64,000 nt of DNA from Chaenocephalus aceratus (taxonomy: Eukaryota > Chordata > Actinopteri > Perciformes > Channichthyidae), in NCBI GenBank assembly GCA_023974075.1, contig CM043800.1, positions 8,349,982 to 8,413,981 of the forward strand, written 5' to 3'. The position numbers were made by a program, and so were the translations under genes. This document shows, in pieces, positions 20,710-32,611 of the stretch (positions within the stretch are counted from its first letter, which is position 1; every line of letters begins with the position of its first letter). The notes beneath the pieces were generated by a model. The model worked only from the letters and a program-made list of their open reading frames with translations, did not search any database and was not told the origin of the DNA.

Positions 20710-21470
20710 ACGATAGCTGAGGATTCTGGGTAGTGGAGTGTCTTCGGCCATCCTAAACTGAACAAATATTTGTTTCTCCGAATCGAAGGGGAAAATTACA
20801 AAAGCATTGCACACAATTTAAACCAATCAATGTTGTGTAATCAACAAGGATAATCTGGTGTTTTTAAGTTGATCAGTAATGCAGATATCACTGTAAAATC
20901 AATCGACAGTAAAGAGTATACTTACTTCCGGGTGTAAAATCCTGCGTTATCCAATGGGAATGGACGCTCACATTGCTCTCCGTAATACAATAAAGGGGAC
21001 ATGATCAAATCGGAATATAATGTTCTTTTAAATAACGTTAACTAAAGGGAACAATCTATTGGACACAGCTGAAGCTCTGGCCTTCCTTAAAAACTAACTA
21101 ATGTAATACAAATCACAGTTGTATTACACACAATGCACTGTTTTTTGAGAACAAAAATTCGTAACTAATGCACTATAATACATTCTGACGAAAAATAAAA
21201 ATTATTATGAATACAAATAAAATAAAAGAAGCCTCCCGTGAGTTACTACAAGCTATAAAGTAGATTTTAAAAACGTTTTATAGAATAAAATCTCACTGCA
21301 GGACGTTGTAGAAATGCGTGTGTGCACCACGACAAAGGAGCCTCATTCACTTTACATTGGGGTTGTTTGCGTGGTGCCGACACGTAAATGTAACAAAGTT
21401 CGTGACACCACCACGCAATGCGGTGTTAAGGAGTCGTGGTGGAGTCACGCATTCTGGTGAGATCAGGTTG
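20710..21470 (-). repeat. Right terminal inverted repeat of the fold-back element
   Basis: Reverse complement of 17658-18422. It is followed directly by the second GGTGATTT target duplicate at 21471-21478. Confidence 0.85.
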
Positions 21471-21478
21471 GGTGATTT

Positions 21479-22778
21479 GGGTGGAAATGGCCATTTTTAC
21501 CGTTTCTCTGGGACCCATTGGTCGATTTTGGTGATTGACATCTCTTTTTGACCGTTAGACCCAATATAATCGAAGGGGAATTTCCACATAGACACACACA
21601 TTAACAAAAAAAGGTGGGGGCTTTGCTATGCAGGTTTGCATGAGAGCGAACCTATCTCTCGCTCTGACATCTGGAAACGGAAAAGCAGGTTTATTGCTTA
21701 TGGATTATCAGAAATCATTTCAAAGGGACACAGACACATTGGATTAACCTATGGATTAACTTCAGCAGCTTTTTTATCGTTTTAATGCCATTGAAGACCA
21801 CTTTTGACCAGACAACGACCAAGGTGAGCCATTTTGCCGTTTCCAACTACCTAGCGCCACATGTTTTGATGTCTGTTCTTGTTAATATCTTCGCGAGTTC
21901 TTATCATGGAGTGATGATGTATGTACCGATCGATTCTGTGTCTTCTCACGATCAGACCGATGGGTTGGATGTGCAGCTACGATTAGTAATAAGGGTGTTA
22001 TGAGTGAGTTTCTGCCCTCAGACGCTGTTTCCTGCAGATGACGCATTTTTGTAGAACAGGTTAACTTCTTCATATTTGGCTAATACTAAAGTTTTCTTTT
22101 CATTCAGGAAGTATGACGCTGCGTTTGTGATTGGTCAAATGTTGCTAACCCCGCCCCTTTCATGTGAACGCGTCACAACCATGGACAAGTGTACTGACAG
22201 CGCAAGCATTTCCAAATCTGGTGTGCAACCTGCCTTAGGGTTTTCAAAGGAACAATGTTATGACCGATAAAAAAACATTGGATTTATATTGAGGTGTAAT
22301 GGTGCATTTTTATAAACATTGAAAACATGGACGTGTAAAATTGTAATTTTTCGATTAATATAAAGTCAGGTTCTTCCTTCCTTCAGCGTCCAGGCTGTAC
22401 AATCAACACGGCCTCTGGCAGACACCACACACACACTACCACCACTGTTGTGCAATATGTACTAAAATGCTATTACTATCTTCTACTTGTTTTAGCACAA
22501 CCCAATATTGTAACAACAATGTTGTAAAATAACACTGCAATATACTGTGTACTATACTATTTACTTCTGTTATGTGGCAGCTACTTCTTTACTTTCTACT
22601 TGTTCCTCAGAATTGTTATAATGCTGCTACTTTTCTTCTTTGAATGTTTAATTATGTTCTTATTTCCCTAATGTGTGCTTGCCACTTTAATTTATACTGT
22701 TTTATTTTTGTCTTTATTGGTACGGTCTCTTTGCTGTTAAAATGTAACACACCTTCGTTTTCAAAGGTGTGGGTTGAG
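21479..22778. other. Intergenic, no gene seen
   Basis: Only short frames without domains. The AT-rich, T-rich part at about 22430-22740 resembles a LINE 3' tail but no end can be fixed. Confidence 0.35.
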
Positions 22779-23437
22779 GCTGTGTCACCCTGGTCGTGAT
22801 GTATGGGCAGGTGGATTCAAAGGTTTGGGACATATTATGCTCATGTTCAGGTTCATATGTGTACATGGTGCTTCTACTGTGACATGTTTTCACACTTTAA
22901 TGTTCAAAAAGCACTTGTCTCATACTGCAGCTGTCAAAGTTCCACACAAACATAGTTGTTTCTGGTTTTGCATATCGATAACCTTCCTGTCTATCAGATC
23001 CCGCCTTGCTCCCTCACCTACTTCTCATTCCCTCATTAGCTTCACAGTATATATACCTCCTCACTCTCACTTGTCCTCTGCCAGATTGTCTTGTGTGTTT
23101 TGCCAAGCTCTCCAGTGTTAAGTTTGTATTTTCCTAGTTCTCTGTTCTGCCTGGTTCTGACCTTGCCTGCCTGGTTTGGACCTCTAGTTTCCGGCCTACT
23201 CCCTGATTGGATTTGTTTGCCCGTTTGAGTGATTGCCTGGTTCTGAGCCCTATTCTGCCTGCCCCCCTTTATTGGATTTGGTTGCCTAATTGCTGGATAT
23301 CCTGGTTTTGGCTCTGCCTGTGCCTGACTTTAATTCAAACTGAACTTTTTGAACATTGAGTTCATCTCAATTGATTATCTCGCCTCCTCCTTTCCCTCAT
23401 TCGCGTCCCTTCCTTACGTCTTAGCTCCGCCTCCGTA
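22779..23437 (+). mobile_element. Possible degenerate LTR fragment
   Basis: The start TGTCACCCTGGTCGTGATGT resembles the start of the solo LTR at 44860, and the end CTCCGTAACG resembles its CGTAACA end. The interior has the CT-rich character of fish gypsy-type LTRs. No target duplication was found and homology along the full length is unproven. Confidence 0.35.
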
Positions 23438-23438
23438 A

Positions 23439-23751
23439 CGGTACGTCCACAAGGCCGGGTCGAGCAAAGCAACGCGACGGACGCTTCCCATTCACTTTGA
23501 ATGGGGTGACGTCAAGCTTTGCCGAACTGCATTGTGGTTCCGTCGCGGTGCTTTGCCTCCGTTGCTCACTTCGAAAGTTGAGAAAAGTTCAACTTTTCAA
23601 GCGTCGACGGAATCATATGCCAGTACAAGCGCTAGCCAATCAAACCGCGTACTTGTGTGTCCGGGGCGGGAGATTAATGTGATTGGTTGTTGGTCGCGCA
23701 CCAGACACGCCCACCGGCAAGCTTCAACGCGACGCTGCCGTGTGGACGTAC
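23439..23751. mobile_element. MITE with GTACGTCCACA inverted termini
   Basis: GTACGTCCACAAGGC near 23440 is mirrored by GCCGTGTGGACGTAC ending at about 23751. The short, GC-rich interior has no coding sequence. A target duplication is not clear. Confidence 0.55.
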
Positions 23752-24047
23752 TCGTAAGACGCGAGTGAGAGACGCGAGGAAGAGACGCGAAGACAGAGAA
23801 GTCCTCAGGTATTAATTGGGATGTCCTCGTTCACTCCAGCGTCACCATAAACAACGCCCTTTACTTCTGGCGTGCGCACAGTTTTATCACCTGTCACTAG
23901 GCTTCCCTTCAAACCTGGGATTTAGTTTCTCATTGAAATGATTTCGTCCATCTCTTCCATTCATCTCTTTTATTATAGTTTATTATTATAGTCTGTGTAT
24001 TATTGTCGGTCCTGTATTTGTTTTTCCAGGTATAACATTGAATTTAA

Positions 24048-24428
24048 AGGTGGGGTAGGTAAGTTTGAGAAACCGGCTCGAGATACACTTTTTGTTATAT
24101 TCCATGGAATGCTCTTAACATCCCGATAGCAATGAATATCTGAAGTGCTTTGACAAAAAATCCATAAAAAATGTCATCTGTGGAAGCCGTAGCGCTGTAA
24201 AAAGCACGGCCAATCATCTGAGCCGGCCCGGCTAAAGTAACTGGATGGCCTACCTGCCTGTCAGCCTTCCATCTGGGCATTAACTTATCTCGTGCCCTCA
24301 TTGGTCATGTGCGCGTTCGTGTGTGTTGGAGGAGGGGCTCTGTGAGGAAGTGGCAGATTTTTTCCGGCTGTGTATTTTCAAATTCTAGCTTACTCGAGCT
24401 CGTTTCTCCAAAATTACCTACCCCACCT
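24048..24428. mobile_element. piggyBac-like MITE, TTAA target
   Basis: Inverted termini AGGTGGGGTAGGTAA and TTACCTACCCCACCT, flanked by TTAA at 24044-24047 and 24429-24432. TTAA duplication is the signature of piggyBac-type insertion. Noncoding. Confidence 0.85.
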
Positions 24429-24432
24429 TTAA

Positions 24433-25337
24433 GTTATAATTATAATCATAACAATAATAATAATTGATGGATTAATTTCAATATGGTATTTGAGCTTGTT
24501 TCAGATCAAGCACTTGCCTCTGATCCTCCTTTAACAGTCAGAACAGCAGAGGCTGTGCAGCTGGGGGCGGAGCTCTTATGCGCGAGTAGTGAAAACACTT
24601 CCGTGTAGTCTACTCTCGTGTATCCTCGCTCTCGTCTCCTCTGGAAGCCTCCTCCCTCCTCGACACCTCCATGTGCATTTAAGAGATTGGGACGTCCTTC
24701 CACATGGCGTGCCTTGATCGATTTCCCGGTCAAGTCCCGAGGAGGGGAGGAGAGAGGAGTCGAGGAGGGACATTGAGATGAACCTATTTATCTGTGTTGT
24801 GTTGTGCTCTTCAATCAACCGTACCTGTGAACGCAACAGCTGCAATTCAATCGCTGAGAGATGTCCTGCCCCTTAGCCAATCACGTACAATGTGTTGGAG
24901 CGCTTGCCAATAGAAGTGTGAGTACATAGTGACTTCATTATGTTTACGGAAGGGAATATATATGTCCAATGGAGGCGTTTTTCAGGCTGGAGGGGAGAGA
25001 AACTCCCTCTGGATCACAGGGATATTTGCCTTTGGAGACCATTGACATGCACTAAAACCAGAGCACACTACAGGAAAGCCTAATAGGGTCCCTTGTTCTC
25101 CACATCATCTCAACTGTGATGCATTAGATGAAGAACATTAACCATTCTTACACTAACTTATATATATTGTATCTAATAAACTATTAGTGTCTTCATATAG
25201 CTGCACTGCCTTCCCCGAGTGTGGTGTGTACCTGTCCTTCATCAACTCTTTAAAGATGCTCATCAAATGAACAGCATCGTTTCAGGTCAGGAATAATATT
25301 CACAGACTTATAGTGTCCTATATATCAGATGCTGATA
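24433..25337. repeat. Degenerate MITE fragments
   Basis: At 24535-24775 there are GGAAGCCTCCTCC and GAGTCGAGGAGG words related to the 1019-2130 element. At 24950-25095, words such as AAACTCCCTCTGGATCACAGG recur in similar form at 56870-56970 in a PREB intron. No intact element can be delimited. Confidence 0.4.
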
Positions 25338-25343
25338 GTGTGT

Positions 25344-25440
<97 letters not shown>
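25338..25440. repeat. (GT)n microsatellite
   Basis: About 100 bp of GT dinucleotides with one early interruption. The His-Thr and Cys-Val frames here are artefacts. Confidence 0.98.
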
Positions 25441-25441
<1 letters not shown>

Positions 25442-26887
25442 TTGGAAAAGCAGCTGCTGGCTCCAGAGGAAGGGGCCTGTTGACTCAGGCCCTGCAGGGG
25501 CTGCCATGTTTTCCTAGGCTGTTTTTGGGGCTTGGCTGCTGAAGTACTTAGGGTGACAGAAACTCTCTGTGTTTCTGAACCGTGCAGCCCTTTATTTGAG
25601 CTGCTTTGGATCATCATTGCCAGAGAAAAGCTCTCTGAAGCGGAGAGCGGAGCCCCGACGCAGGATAAACACTAACCCCTCCAATCACAATATGCCCCTC
25701 CCCAGCGCTGCTTATGTTGAAGAGGGATCACATTTAAATGTTGAACTATTAACATTTCAAAGCTTGATTAAATCATGTCGTACCGCAAGCACTTCCCCCC
25801 CCTCCTCCTCTGGTCCAAGTCACAAACAGCTGCTGTTTGAAGGTGAAAGCGAGGAACATGATCAGTGGAGGAAATCTAATTTCACGTAGCTTATTGTTTC
25901 CAATCTCCCTGCGTTCATTGCAGCCATTCAATTTAGACTTCTTAGAGGGACGTTGACATCACCAAGAGACACTGCGAGCCCTCTGAAGTTTATACAACTG
26001 CCCTGGGTAAACTCATTTTAGAGAGTGGGCCGTCGTCCAACGTATATATTATTCTAAGTTCCTTACTGCCATGAGACAGTGGCTCCTCTGTGCTTTCAGA
26101 GTCCTCCCCATTCACTGCCTCTGCTGGGAACTGACTCTGCGCTATGTCCCCATCTGATATGTTGGTGTGGATGCATCCTTTGCTTCTGCCTAACATGAAC
26201 CTGTGGGGTTGGAACACTACAAATACACTTTATTGTCTATCTACTTATGGGGTTGGGTCATTTTAGAAGCATAAGCAATAGGATGGAGGGGTCTGAAGCT
26301 CTGCAGCGGCCCCTTCAGGCTGCTGGGTTTATCCGACATGGATACATGAGTGACGATTGAGGATTTATTCCAGCCTGGGTTTTCAACTCTTCAAAGCTGC
26401 TTTAAAGAGTTTCTAGAGCTCCCACAGTCCCAACCCGAGCATATTATAACTCCTTTCATTAAGTCAGGGGTGTGACGTGGGAGGGTTGTAATTCCATTCC
26501 AATTACCTGTGAAAGAAATCTAATCAGAAACCGAATCTGAGTTACTTTTGGAAGACCTCAATATGAAATGCAATGCAGATAAATACAAAATAAAATAAAT
26601 AACAATAAGATGTTTTTTCTTTCTTAATGAATTATTATTATGGGAGACAACAGAACAATGTTAACCTCAGAAAAGAAGAAACCAATATATTTAAGATCAA
26701 AAAGGTGTCCTCATTTTACAAAAAACAATATGGTATTTTTGACAGTTTAAAACAGTATCTGGATTAAGAGCATCCACAGTAGTTTAACAAATCAGGCATC
26801 CATCTACCTAAGTGTATACAAAAGAAAACCACGGTAAATGCAGGAAATATACATACCTAAGGATTCAGGTTAAATAAAAGTACAAGC
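25441..26887. other. Intergenic, no gene seen
   Basis: No domain, element terminus or splice-framed exon recognised. The sequence becomes A-rich towards the L1 insertion site. Confidence 0.35.
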
Positions 26888-26906
26888 CAACAGAAGAGTA
26901 TATTTA
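26888..26906. repeat. 19-bp L1 target-site duplication, left
   Basis: CAACAGAAGAGTATATTTA, identical to 31590-31608. Confidence 0.9.
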
Positions 26907-27283
26907 TTATTTCTTTTTTTTTTCCAGAAAAAGAAAAACATACATACATAACAACACAGCCTGCTAAATTGATCACATATCAAGATATCAAAGTACCACG
27001 GAAAACTACACCAGAGACAGGACAATAACTGACAAGACGGACAAAACTGACAAAGGGAACATCACAGAGGTAGAGCATCATCCTCACATGATACGTGGTA
27101 TGTAAACCATCCTGCCCATACTACAATACAACATATTATATACATCAAATACGTAGTACATCACATTATAACTTTATTTGGGTTTTCAATTATTTGAAAG
27201 GGTGGAGCTCTCCAGCACTTCATGTCACTGCCACAAAAGGGCCCCATATTTCCATGTAGATATCCATTCTATTTATCATCTAA

Positions 27284-27904
27284 AGGCCCTGACACACCAA
27301 GCAGTCACCAGAGGACTAGCCGACGCTGAAGTCGGCTGTTGCCTGGCCGTGTTCTCCTGCGTTTTGGCCATGTGTCGCACGGGAACACACCGCACCGACT
27401 TCAGTGCGTGAGTGGCAATAACTCTCCTTACCAGCAGGCGGCGGTAGTGTGTATTCGTCATTCAAAAGAGGCAACAACCGGAAGACAGAGAAGAAGAAGA
27501 GTATCTTTTCTCCGTAATATCATACAGAGCTGGCCTCTCCTGGATCAAGGTGATGAGCAGGTCTTCGTTTGCATCATTCCAGATCGCCATGATGAGATGA
27601 AAATGAATAGCAGTCTGTGTGTGCCTTCTTAAATCGTTTGTTTACGTCCCTCACTTCCGCTTCGCTTCTCATGCACTGATTCGCTAGCTGAACAGCCAAT
27701 CAGAGTGATTATTTGGTCCGACTGCCAGACCCGATGCATGGCCGATTCAACATGTTGAATCGGCCATGCATCGGGTCTGGCAGTCCAAATAAGGCGTGTC
27801 ACGGTCGACGGTGCGGGACACACCAACCTGACTACGGCACCGCGAATGCCCGACAGCCTCTGACGGCCTCTGACTCCCAAAATCGGGTTGGTGTGTCAGG
27901 GCCT
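27284..27904 (-). mobile_element. Harbinger-like MITE in the L1 ORF2 terminus
   Basis: Termini AGGCCCTGACACACCAAG (left) and GGTGTGTCAGGGCCT (right). Its interior is a deleted, reverse-oriented version of the 33881-42324 element: it keeps the subterminal palindrome, the left-end unique sequence and the first codons of the MADF gene (near 27535-27590). Flanks are TAA on the left and TTA on the right, so a 2-bp TA duplication fits directly and a 3-bp one does not. Removing the element leaves L1 codons running to a stop just beyond the insertion. Confidence 0.8.
27720..27785. repeat. Perfect 66-bp palindrome in the Harbinger-like MITE
   Basis: Two 33-base arms with no spacer, centred between 27752 and 27753 (CAACA|TGTTG). 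The arms begin GACTGCCAGACCCGATGCAT. A variant with paired changes in both arms is at 34000-34051. Confidence 0.92.
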
Positions 27905-27959
27905 TTAGAGCATAATCTTTATAGGAGGAGATTTTGGCTATTTCGTCCATCCATTCCTT

Positions 27960-29693
27960 AAAGGATATATCCATTCTAGTTTTCCAATGTCGCAACACTA
28001 TCCTACATCCAGTAATAAGTGCTATTCTGCACCATGAGATCTGATGGGCATTCAGACCACTTTCCTTTGGTACCATACCGCATTGGTCCCCGTGCCAGAG
28101 AGGAGGTCATTACTGTATTAATGATGGTAATAATCTTCGACCATAAGATATCTATCATGGGGCATGAATACAACATGTGCAGAAGAGTGCCACGTGTAGT
28201 ATCACATCTCCAACACAAGTCAGAGCCTCTGAGTCCGAGCCTTGCCATGTTACTCGGAGTCCAATATGTTCTATTGATGACTTAATCAGACGTGTCTGTA
28301 TTTCCCTTGAAACTTTAAACCATGACCCAATAATTTCCCCCCATGTTTCACCAGTTATCTCTTCCACTATGTCCTTCTCCCAGCATCTCTTAAGGCCTGC
28401 ACATTTGGGTGGATGAGACTCCCTCATAAGGTTATAAAAGCATGACGTTTTAGTTTTTAAGTGCCAGTCTCTTCCTAGCCTGACCTGTATCTCTGTTTTT
28501 GAATTAAGTGGTGATTGTTTAAGACGTGTCAGGATACAACTCCGCAGCTGCAAGTACTTCCGAAAGTCCCTACCTGGGAGTCTATGCTTTTTCCTTAATT
28601 GTTCGAATGACATAAATTGATCTTCTTCAAATAGATCCCCAATATAAACAATTCCCAATTTCAACCAACCAGACCAGTAAATCGTTTTTTTTGCCTATTT
28701 TCAGATTTGAATTATGCCATAGTGACGTTTTACGAGTAAAAGTGGATAGGGTGAGGGTTTACAAGGTCTCTCTCGATAGAAACCCACATTGGGGCTTGTC
28801 CGGCTGTTATATATATTTTTGATAGCTGTTTCAAACAGAACGCATAATGATACCAATCTATATGGGGAAGGCCTAGGCCACCGTCCTCTATGGCTGCATA
28901 AAGTTTTGTCCGATTTATATATGGTCTTTTGCCATCCCATAGAAAGTTGTATACAACTTTATTATATTTAAATAATGCATTGCGTGGTAAGCTTAATGGT
29001 AGCATATAACTTATAGTTCATTTTAGGGACGATTACCATCTTTAGAATATTGATTTTCCCCAAGAGTGATAACAGTTTAGTCCAATTTTGTAAAATAGGT
29101 TCTATTTTTTTCGATTAATGGGATTAGGTTGTCCGTCATTATGTCTTCCAGCTGTGGAATGAGCTTGATACCCAGATATGTTAGGCCAGATGGCCGCCAT
29201 GCAAATAGCCATCCCTGTCTAACACTAGGTTGGGCAGAGTCTCGATAGGGGCATTGCCTCAGACTTTGACCAGTTTATTTTGTATCCTGACACGTCTGAA
29301 AAAGAGTCACATTGAGGATGTGAGGCACCGTTTTTGCGGGGCTTCTGGTCAGTATCAAAATGTCATCCGCATACATGAGCAGCTTATGTTCCTCTCCACC
29401 AGCCTTTATGCCCACTATTTTGTCATTTTGCCTAATAGCAATTGCTAATGGTTCAAGTACCAGCGCAAAGATTAAGGGAGATAAAGGACAGCCCTGCCTT
29501 GTTCCTCTATGAAGCTCAAAAGGGGGGGATTTCCTGCCATTTGTTACCACAGATGCCTTAGGATTTTGATATAATAATTTTACCCATTTAATAAAAGATG
29601 GACCAAGGCCGAAGTTCTCCAGCGTCTGGAAAAGAAACGTCCACTCTACCCTGTCAAATGCTTTCTCAGCATCAAGCGAGAGAGCTACAGTTA
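27960..29693 (-). pseudogene. L1 ORF2 fragments (RT and C-terminal region)
   Basis: Broken - strand frames. At 29275-29550, GTRQGCPLSPLIFALVLEPL and LLMYADDILIL are the classic L1 RT motifs (YADD). At 28730-29005, FLWDGKRPYINR and GGLGLPHIDWY match the ORF2 thumb/C-terminal region. At 28155-28664 and near 27980, MDISFKEWMDEIAK is close to the ORF2 C terminus. Multiple frameshifts make it inactive. Confidence 0.85.
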
Positions 29694-30736
29694 CAGTGGG
29701 GCAAAAAAGTATTTAGTCAGCCACCAATTGTGCAAGTTCTCCCACTTAAAAAGATGAGAGAGGCCTGTAATTTTCATCCTGGTACACTTCAACTATGAGA
29801 GACAGAATGGGGGGAAAGAATCCAGGAAATCACATTGTAGGATTTTTAATGAATTAATTGGTAAATTCCTCTGTAAAATAAGTATTTGGTCACCTACAAA
29901 CAAACAAGATGTCTGGCTCTCACAGACCTGTAACTTCTTCTTTAAGAGCCTCCTCTGTCCTCCACTCGTTAACTGTATTAATGGCACCTGTTTGAACTCG
30001 TTATCAGTATAAAAGACACCTGTCCACAACCTCAAACAGTCACACTCCAAACTCCACTATGGCCAAGACCAAAGAGCTGTCAAAGGACACCAGAAACAAA
30101 ATGGTAGACCTGCACCAGGCTGGGAAGACTGCATCTGCAATAGGTAAGCAGCTTGGTGTGAAGAAATCAACTGTGGGAGCAATTATTAGAAAATGGAAGA
30201 CATCCAAGACCACTGATAATCTCCCTCGATCTGGGGCTCCACGCAAGATCTCACCCCGTGGGGTCAAAGTGATCACAAGACCGGTGAGCAAAGATCCCAG
30301 AACCACACGGGGGGACCGAGTCCATGACCTGCAGAGAGCTGGGACCAAAGTAACAAAGGCTACCATCAGTAACACACTACGCCGCCAGGGACTCAAATCC
30401 TGCAGTGCCAGACGTGTCCCCCTGCTTAAGCCAGTACATGTCCAGGCCCGTCTGAAGTTTGCTAGAGAGCATTTAGATGATCCAGAAGAGGATTGGGAGA
30501 ATGTCATATGGTCAGATGAAACCAAAATAGAACTTTTTGGTAAAAACTCAACTAGACGTGTTTGGAGGAGAAAGAATGCTGAGTTGCATCCAAAGAACAC
30601 CTACTGTGAAACATGGGGGTGGAAACATCATGCTTTGGGGCTGTTTTTCTGCAAAGGGACCAGGACGACTGATCCGTGTAAAGGAAAGACTGAATGGGGC
30701 CATGTATCGTGAGATTTTGAGTGACAACCTCCTTCC
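29694..30736 (+). mobile_element. Truncated Tc1-like transposon in L1
   Basis: The left terminus CAGTGGGGCAAAAAAGTATT follows TA at 29692-29693. The element is cut off at about 30736, where L1 ORF1 sequence begins, so the right terminal repeat is missing. L1 sequence upstream of the RT is missing at the same junction, which suggests one deletion removed both. Confidence 0.85.
30059..30730 (+). pseudogene. Tc1 transposase, frameshifted and truncated
   Basis: Starts [20 protein letters not shown] with the paired-type helix-turn-helix N terminus ([15 protein letters not shown]). It then reads [15 protein letters not shown] and [15 protein letters not shown] (first catalytic Asp). A frameshift near 30600 moves the continuation [18 protein letters not shown] to another frame. 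The sequence ends at SDNLLP, so the later DDE residues are lost. Dead copy. Confidence 0.9.
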
Positions 30737-31386
30737 GTACGGTATTTTTGCGTTTCTTGGAACTGCTTCTTCACCATATCAAACTTCCTACGCTGCTGAA
30801 GTACCTCCTGAGAAAGATCCTGGAAGAAGGAGATTCTCTTGCCCTGCCATTCGACTCTCCTCTTGTCGCGGGCGGCCCGTAGAACGGCTTCTCTGGCGCT
30901 GAATCTCAGTAAGCGGACCAAAATGTGTCGGCTGCGCCCGTAATCCTTTTTCGGTCCGACGCGATGTACTCGCTCCAGTTCCAATCCCATATCCACTTCC
31001 AGGTCCAGCTTTTCAGTAAATATGCTAAGCACAAAACCATGTAGGTCCTGTTTCTCAGCATTTTCTGGTATGCCCGTTATACGAATGCTATTCCGCCTCC
31101 CTGCATCTTCCAAGTATGTCACTTTATCGTGGAGCTTTTTCACGTGTGCTGCGGTGGCATCTATGCTAGCACCTCGGCTGTTGCTAACGTCCTCTAGGTT
31201 AGAAATCCTCGCTTCAGCCTCCGACATCCTTCCTCCAAGCTTCTCCACCGTGCTCTGTAGTACTTCCAGGCCCATTTTCACACTGCTCACATCTGCTGCA
31301 ATTCCTTTCAGGAGGCTGTTGATGCTTGCAAGTTCAGATTGTGTGTCGTCGGCACGTGTTGCCTGTCCGCCGCCTTGAGCTTCCAT
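30737..31386 (-). CDS. L1 ORF1 protein (C-terminally truncated)
   Basis: RNA-binding ORF1 protein of an L1 retrotransposon. The start [13 protein letters not shown] is at 31386. A coiled coil spans about residues 15-70 ([20 protein letters not shown], then [18 protein letters not shown]). An RRM-like domain starts [16 protein letters not shown], and the C-terminal domain includes [20 protein letters not shown]. The frame is open for about 215 codons until the junction with the Tc1 fragment near 30737, after which it reads Tc1 antisense. The extreme C terminus is therefore missing. Confidence 0.8.
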
Positions 31387-31589
31387 CTCTGCCGGGTTCT
31401 TCTTCGGATTCCTTGTTGTTCGAGGTAGATTTTTCTTCGGTCCCTGCCACAGCCTGTCTTATACCACTATCTGAGACTATTTTAGTAGAGTTTGGTCCAG
31501 TTTTATAACTGTGCCATGGGGGCAGAGGAGCTCAGCGGAGCAGAGCAAAGGGCTAAGCAGCCATGATGGTCACTCTCTTCACCGGAAGT

Positions 31590-31608
31590 CAACAGAAGAG
31601 TATATTTA
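31590..31608. repeat. 19-bp L1 target-site duplication, right
   Basis: Perfect copy of 26888-26906. Confidence 0.9.
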
Positions 31609-31915
31609 ACAAATGCTGCTTTAGTCTAATTCACAGTATTTTAGTTGACCTAATCAGGTGTCCACCTACTGCATTTTTTTTTTAATGTACCTGTAATCTG
31701 ATAACGTATTTTTGATATGTAACAAAGAGAATACAGGTACCTTTTTTTATTTTATATATTTATATTTATATTACATATAAAGCCTGGGTGTCACACTCAA
31801 TTCAGACCATACGCTACATAAAGCAAAGGCTGATTAAGACAGCACAACCTTGAGTGGATACAAAGGACCTTCAGTTCATTTGATTGAAGCACTGGAATTA
31901 CAGTAATTGCTTTAA
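31609..31915. other. Intergenic, AT-rich
   Basis: Continuation of the genomic sequence split by L1. No gene or element terminus seen. Confidence 0.35.
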
Positions 31916-32445
31916 AGGTCCCCCATTATACTATTTTTCAACAATATTTAATATTTCTCAGATATATACAAAACACGTCTCTGAAGTGTTTTGCTCGAAA
32001 TACCAAACGGATCATTGTAGCATCCCATAATCCCCTCTGTTTCAGCCCTGTTCCAAAAGTGCTGGTTATGTGTCTGTAGCTTTAAATGCTAATGAGGTGC
32101 TGCTGGCCACGCCCCTCTGCAAGATGATTTGTTAAAAAAAACACAATGGTGCTCTCGGAGGATATTCAGGTGATAAAACTCAAAACATATCTCTTCACAC
32201 TCGAATATCCACCCTGATCATTATCCATCACACATCCTCTGTTTTTATTGATTTGTTTATTTGATTGATTTATATACTGCATTGTCTTGTTTATGTCTCT
32301 TATGCTGGTGTTATGTATTGTGTATCTTATTTTTTATGTGTGTGTACGGCGACCTTGAGAGCCTAGAAAGGCGCCTATATAGAGAGGGGACACATAGTTA
32401 TGTATAAAATATATGAAAAAGTGGATTTTGAATAATAGATGACCT
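31916..32445. mobile_element. TTAA MITE with internal LINE-tail insertion
   Basis: Termini AGGTCCCCCATTATACTA and AATAATAGATGACCT, flanked by TTAA (31912-31915 and 32446-32449). Related to 51477-51882. The centre (about 32160-32380) is foreign: a LINE 3' end ending GAGAGCCTAGAAAGGCGCC. Confidence 0.75.
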
Positions 32446-32611
32446 TTAACACAATGTTGAAAACAGTGCTGAATCTTACAGTTTTCACACAAACAAGTCA
32501 CAGAACACCTCAGGTATTTAACAAAATGAAAAACACATATTTAATTAAAACTCAATCGTGTCACCATGTAGCACATATACAATCTGAATCTCATCCTACA
32601 TATCATTTTGA
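32446..32611. other. Probable 5' part of LINE or intergenic sequence
   Basis: No boundary of the following LINE fragment can be identified here. Confidence 0.3.

Larger units (their letters stand above)
17658..21470. mobile_element. Fold-back transposon with about 765-bp terminal inverted repeats
   Basis: The ends are long inverted repeats: left arm about 17658-18422, right arm about 20710-21470, almost identical when one is reverse-complemented. The tips are CAACCTGATCTCACCAG and its complement. The element is flanked by a perfect 8-bp direct repeat, GGTGATTT. Inside each arm is a smaller hairpin (CGTGACTCCACCACG with its complement 20 bases on). The core, about 2.3 kb, contains degenerate LINE fragments but no recognisable transposase. 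An 8-bp duplication fits hAT, P or other superfamilies; arms this long are unusual for hAT. I cannot place it in a family. Confidence 0.85.
26907..31589 (-). mobile_element. L1-type LINE with nested insertions
   Basis: On the - strand: ORF1 at 30737-31386, RT fragment near 29275-29690, ORF2 C-terminal parts 27960-29005, then a 3' end with an oligo(T) stretch (poly(A) on the - strand) near 26911-26925. A perfect 19-bp target duplication flanks it, as expected for target-primed reverse transcription. The endonuclease and N-terminal RT of ORF2 are missing; a truncated Tc1 element (29694-30736) occupies that position. A Harbinger-type MITE (27284-27904) interrupts the very end of ORF2. Confidence 0.88.

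Noticed and set aside
22779..23437. Complete solo LTR
   Set aside because: Only the ends loosely resemble the 44860 LTR and no target duplicate is visible, so it is listed only at low confidence.
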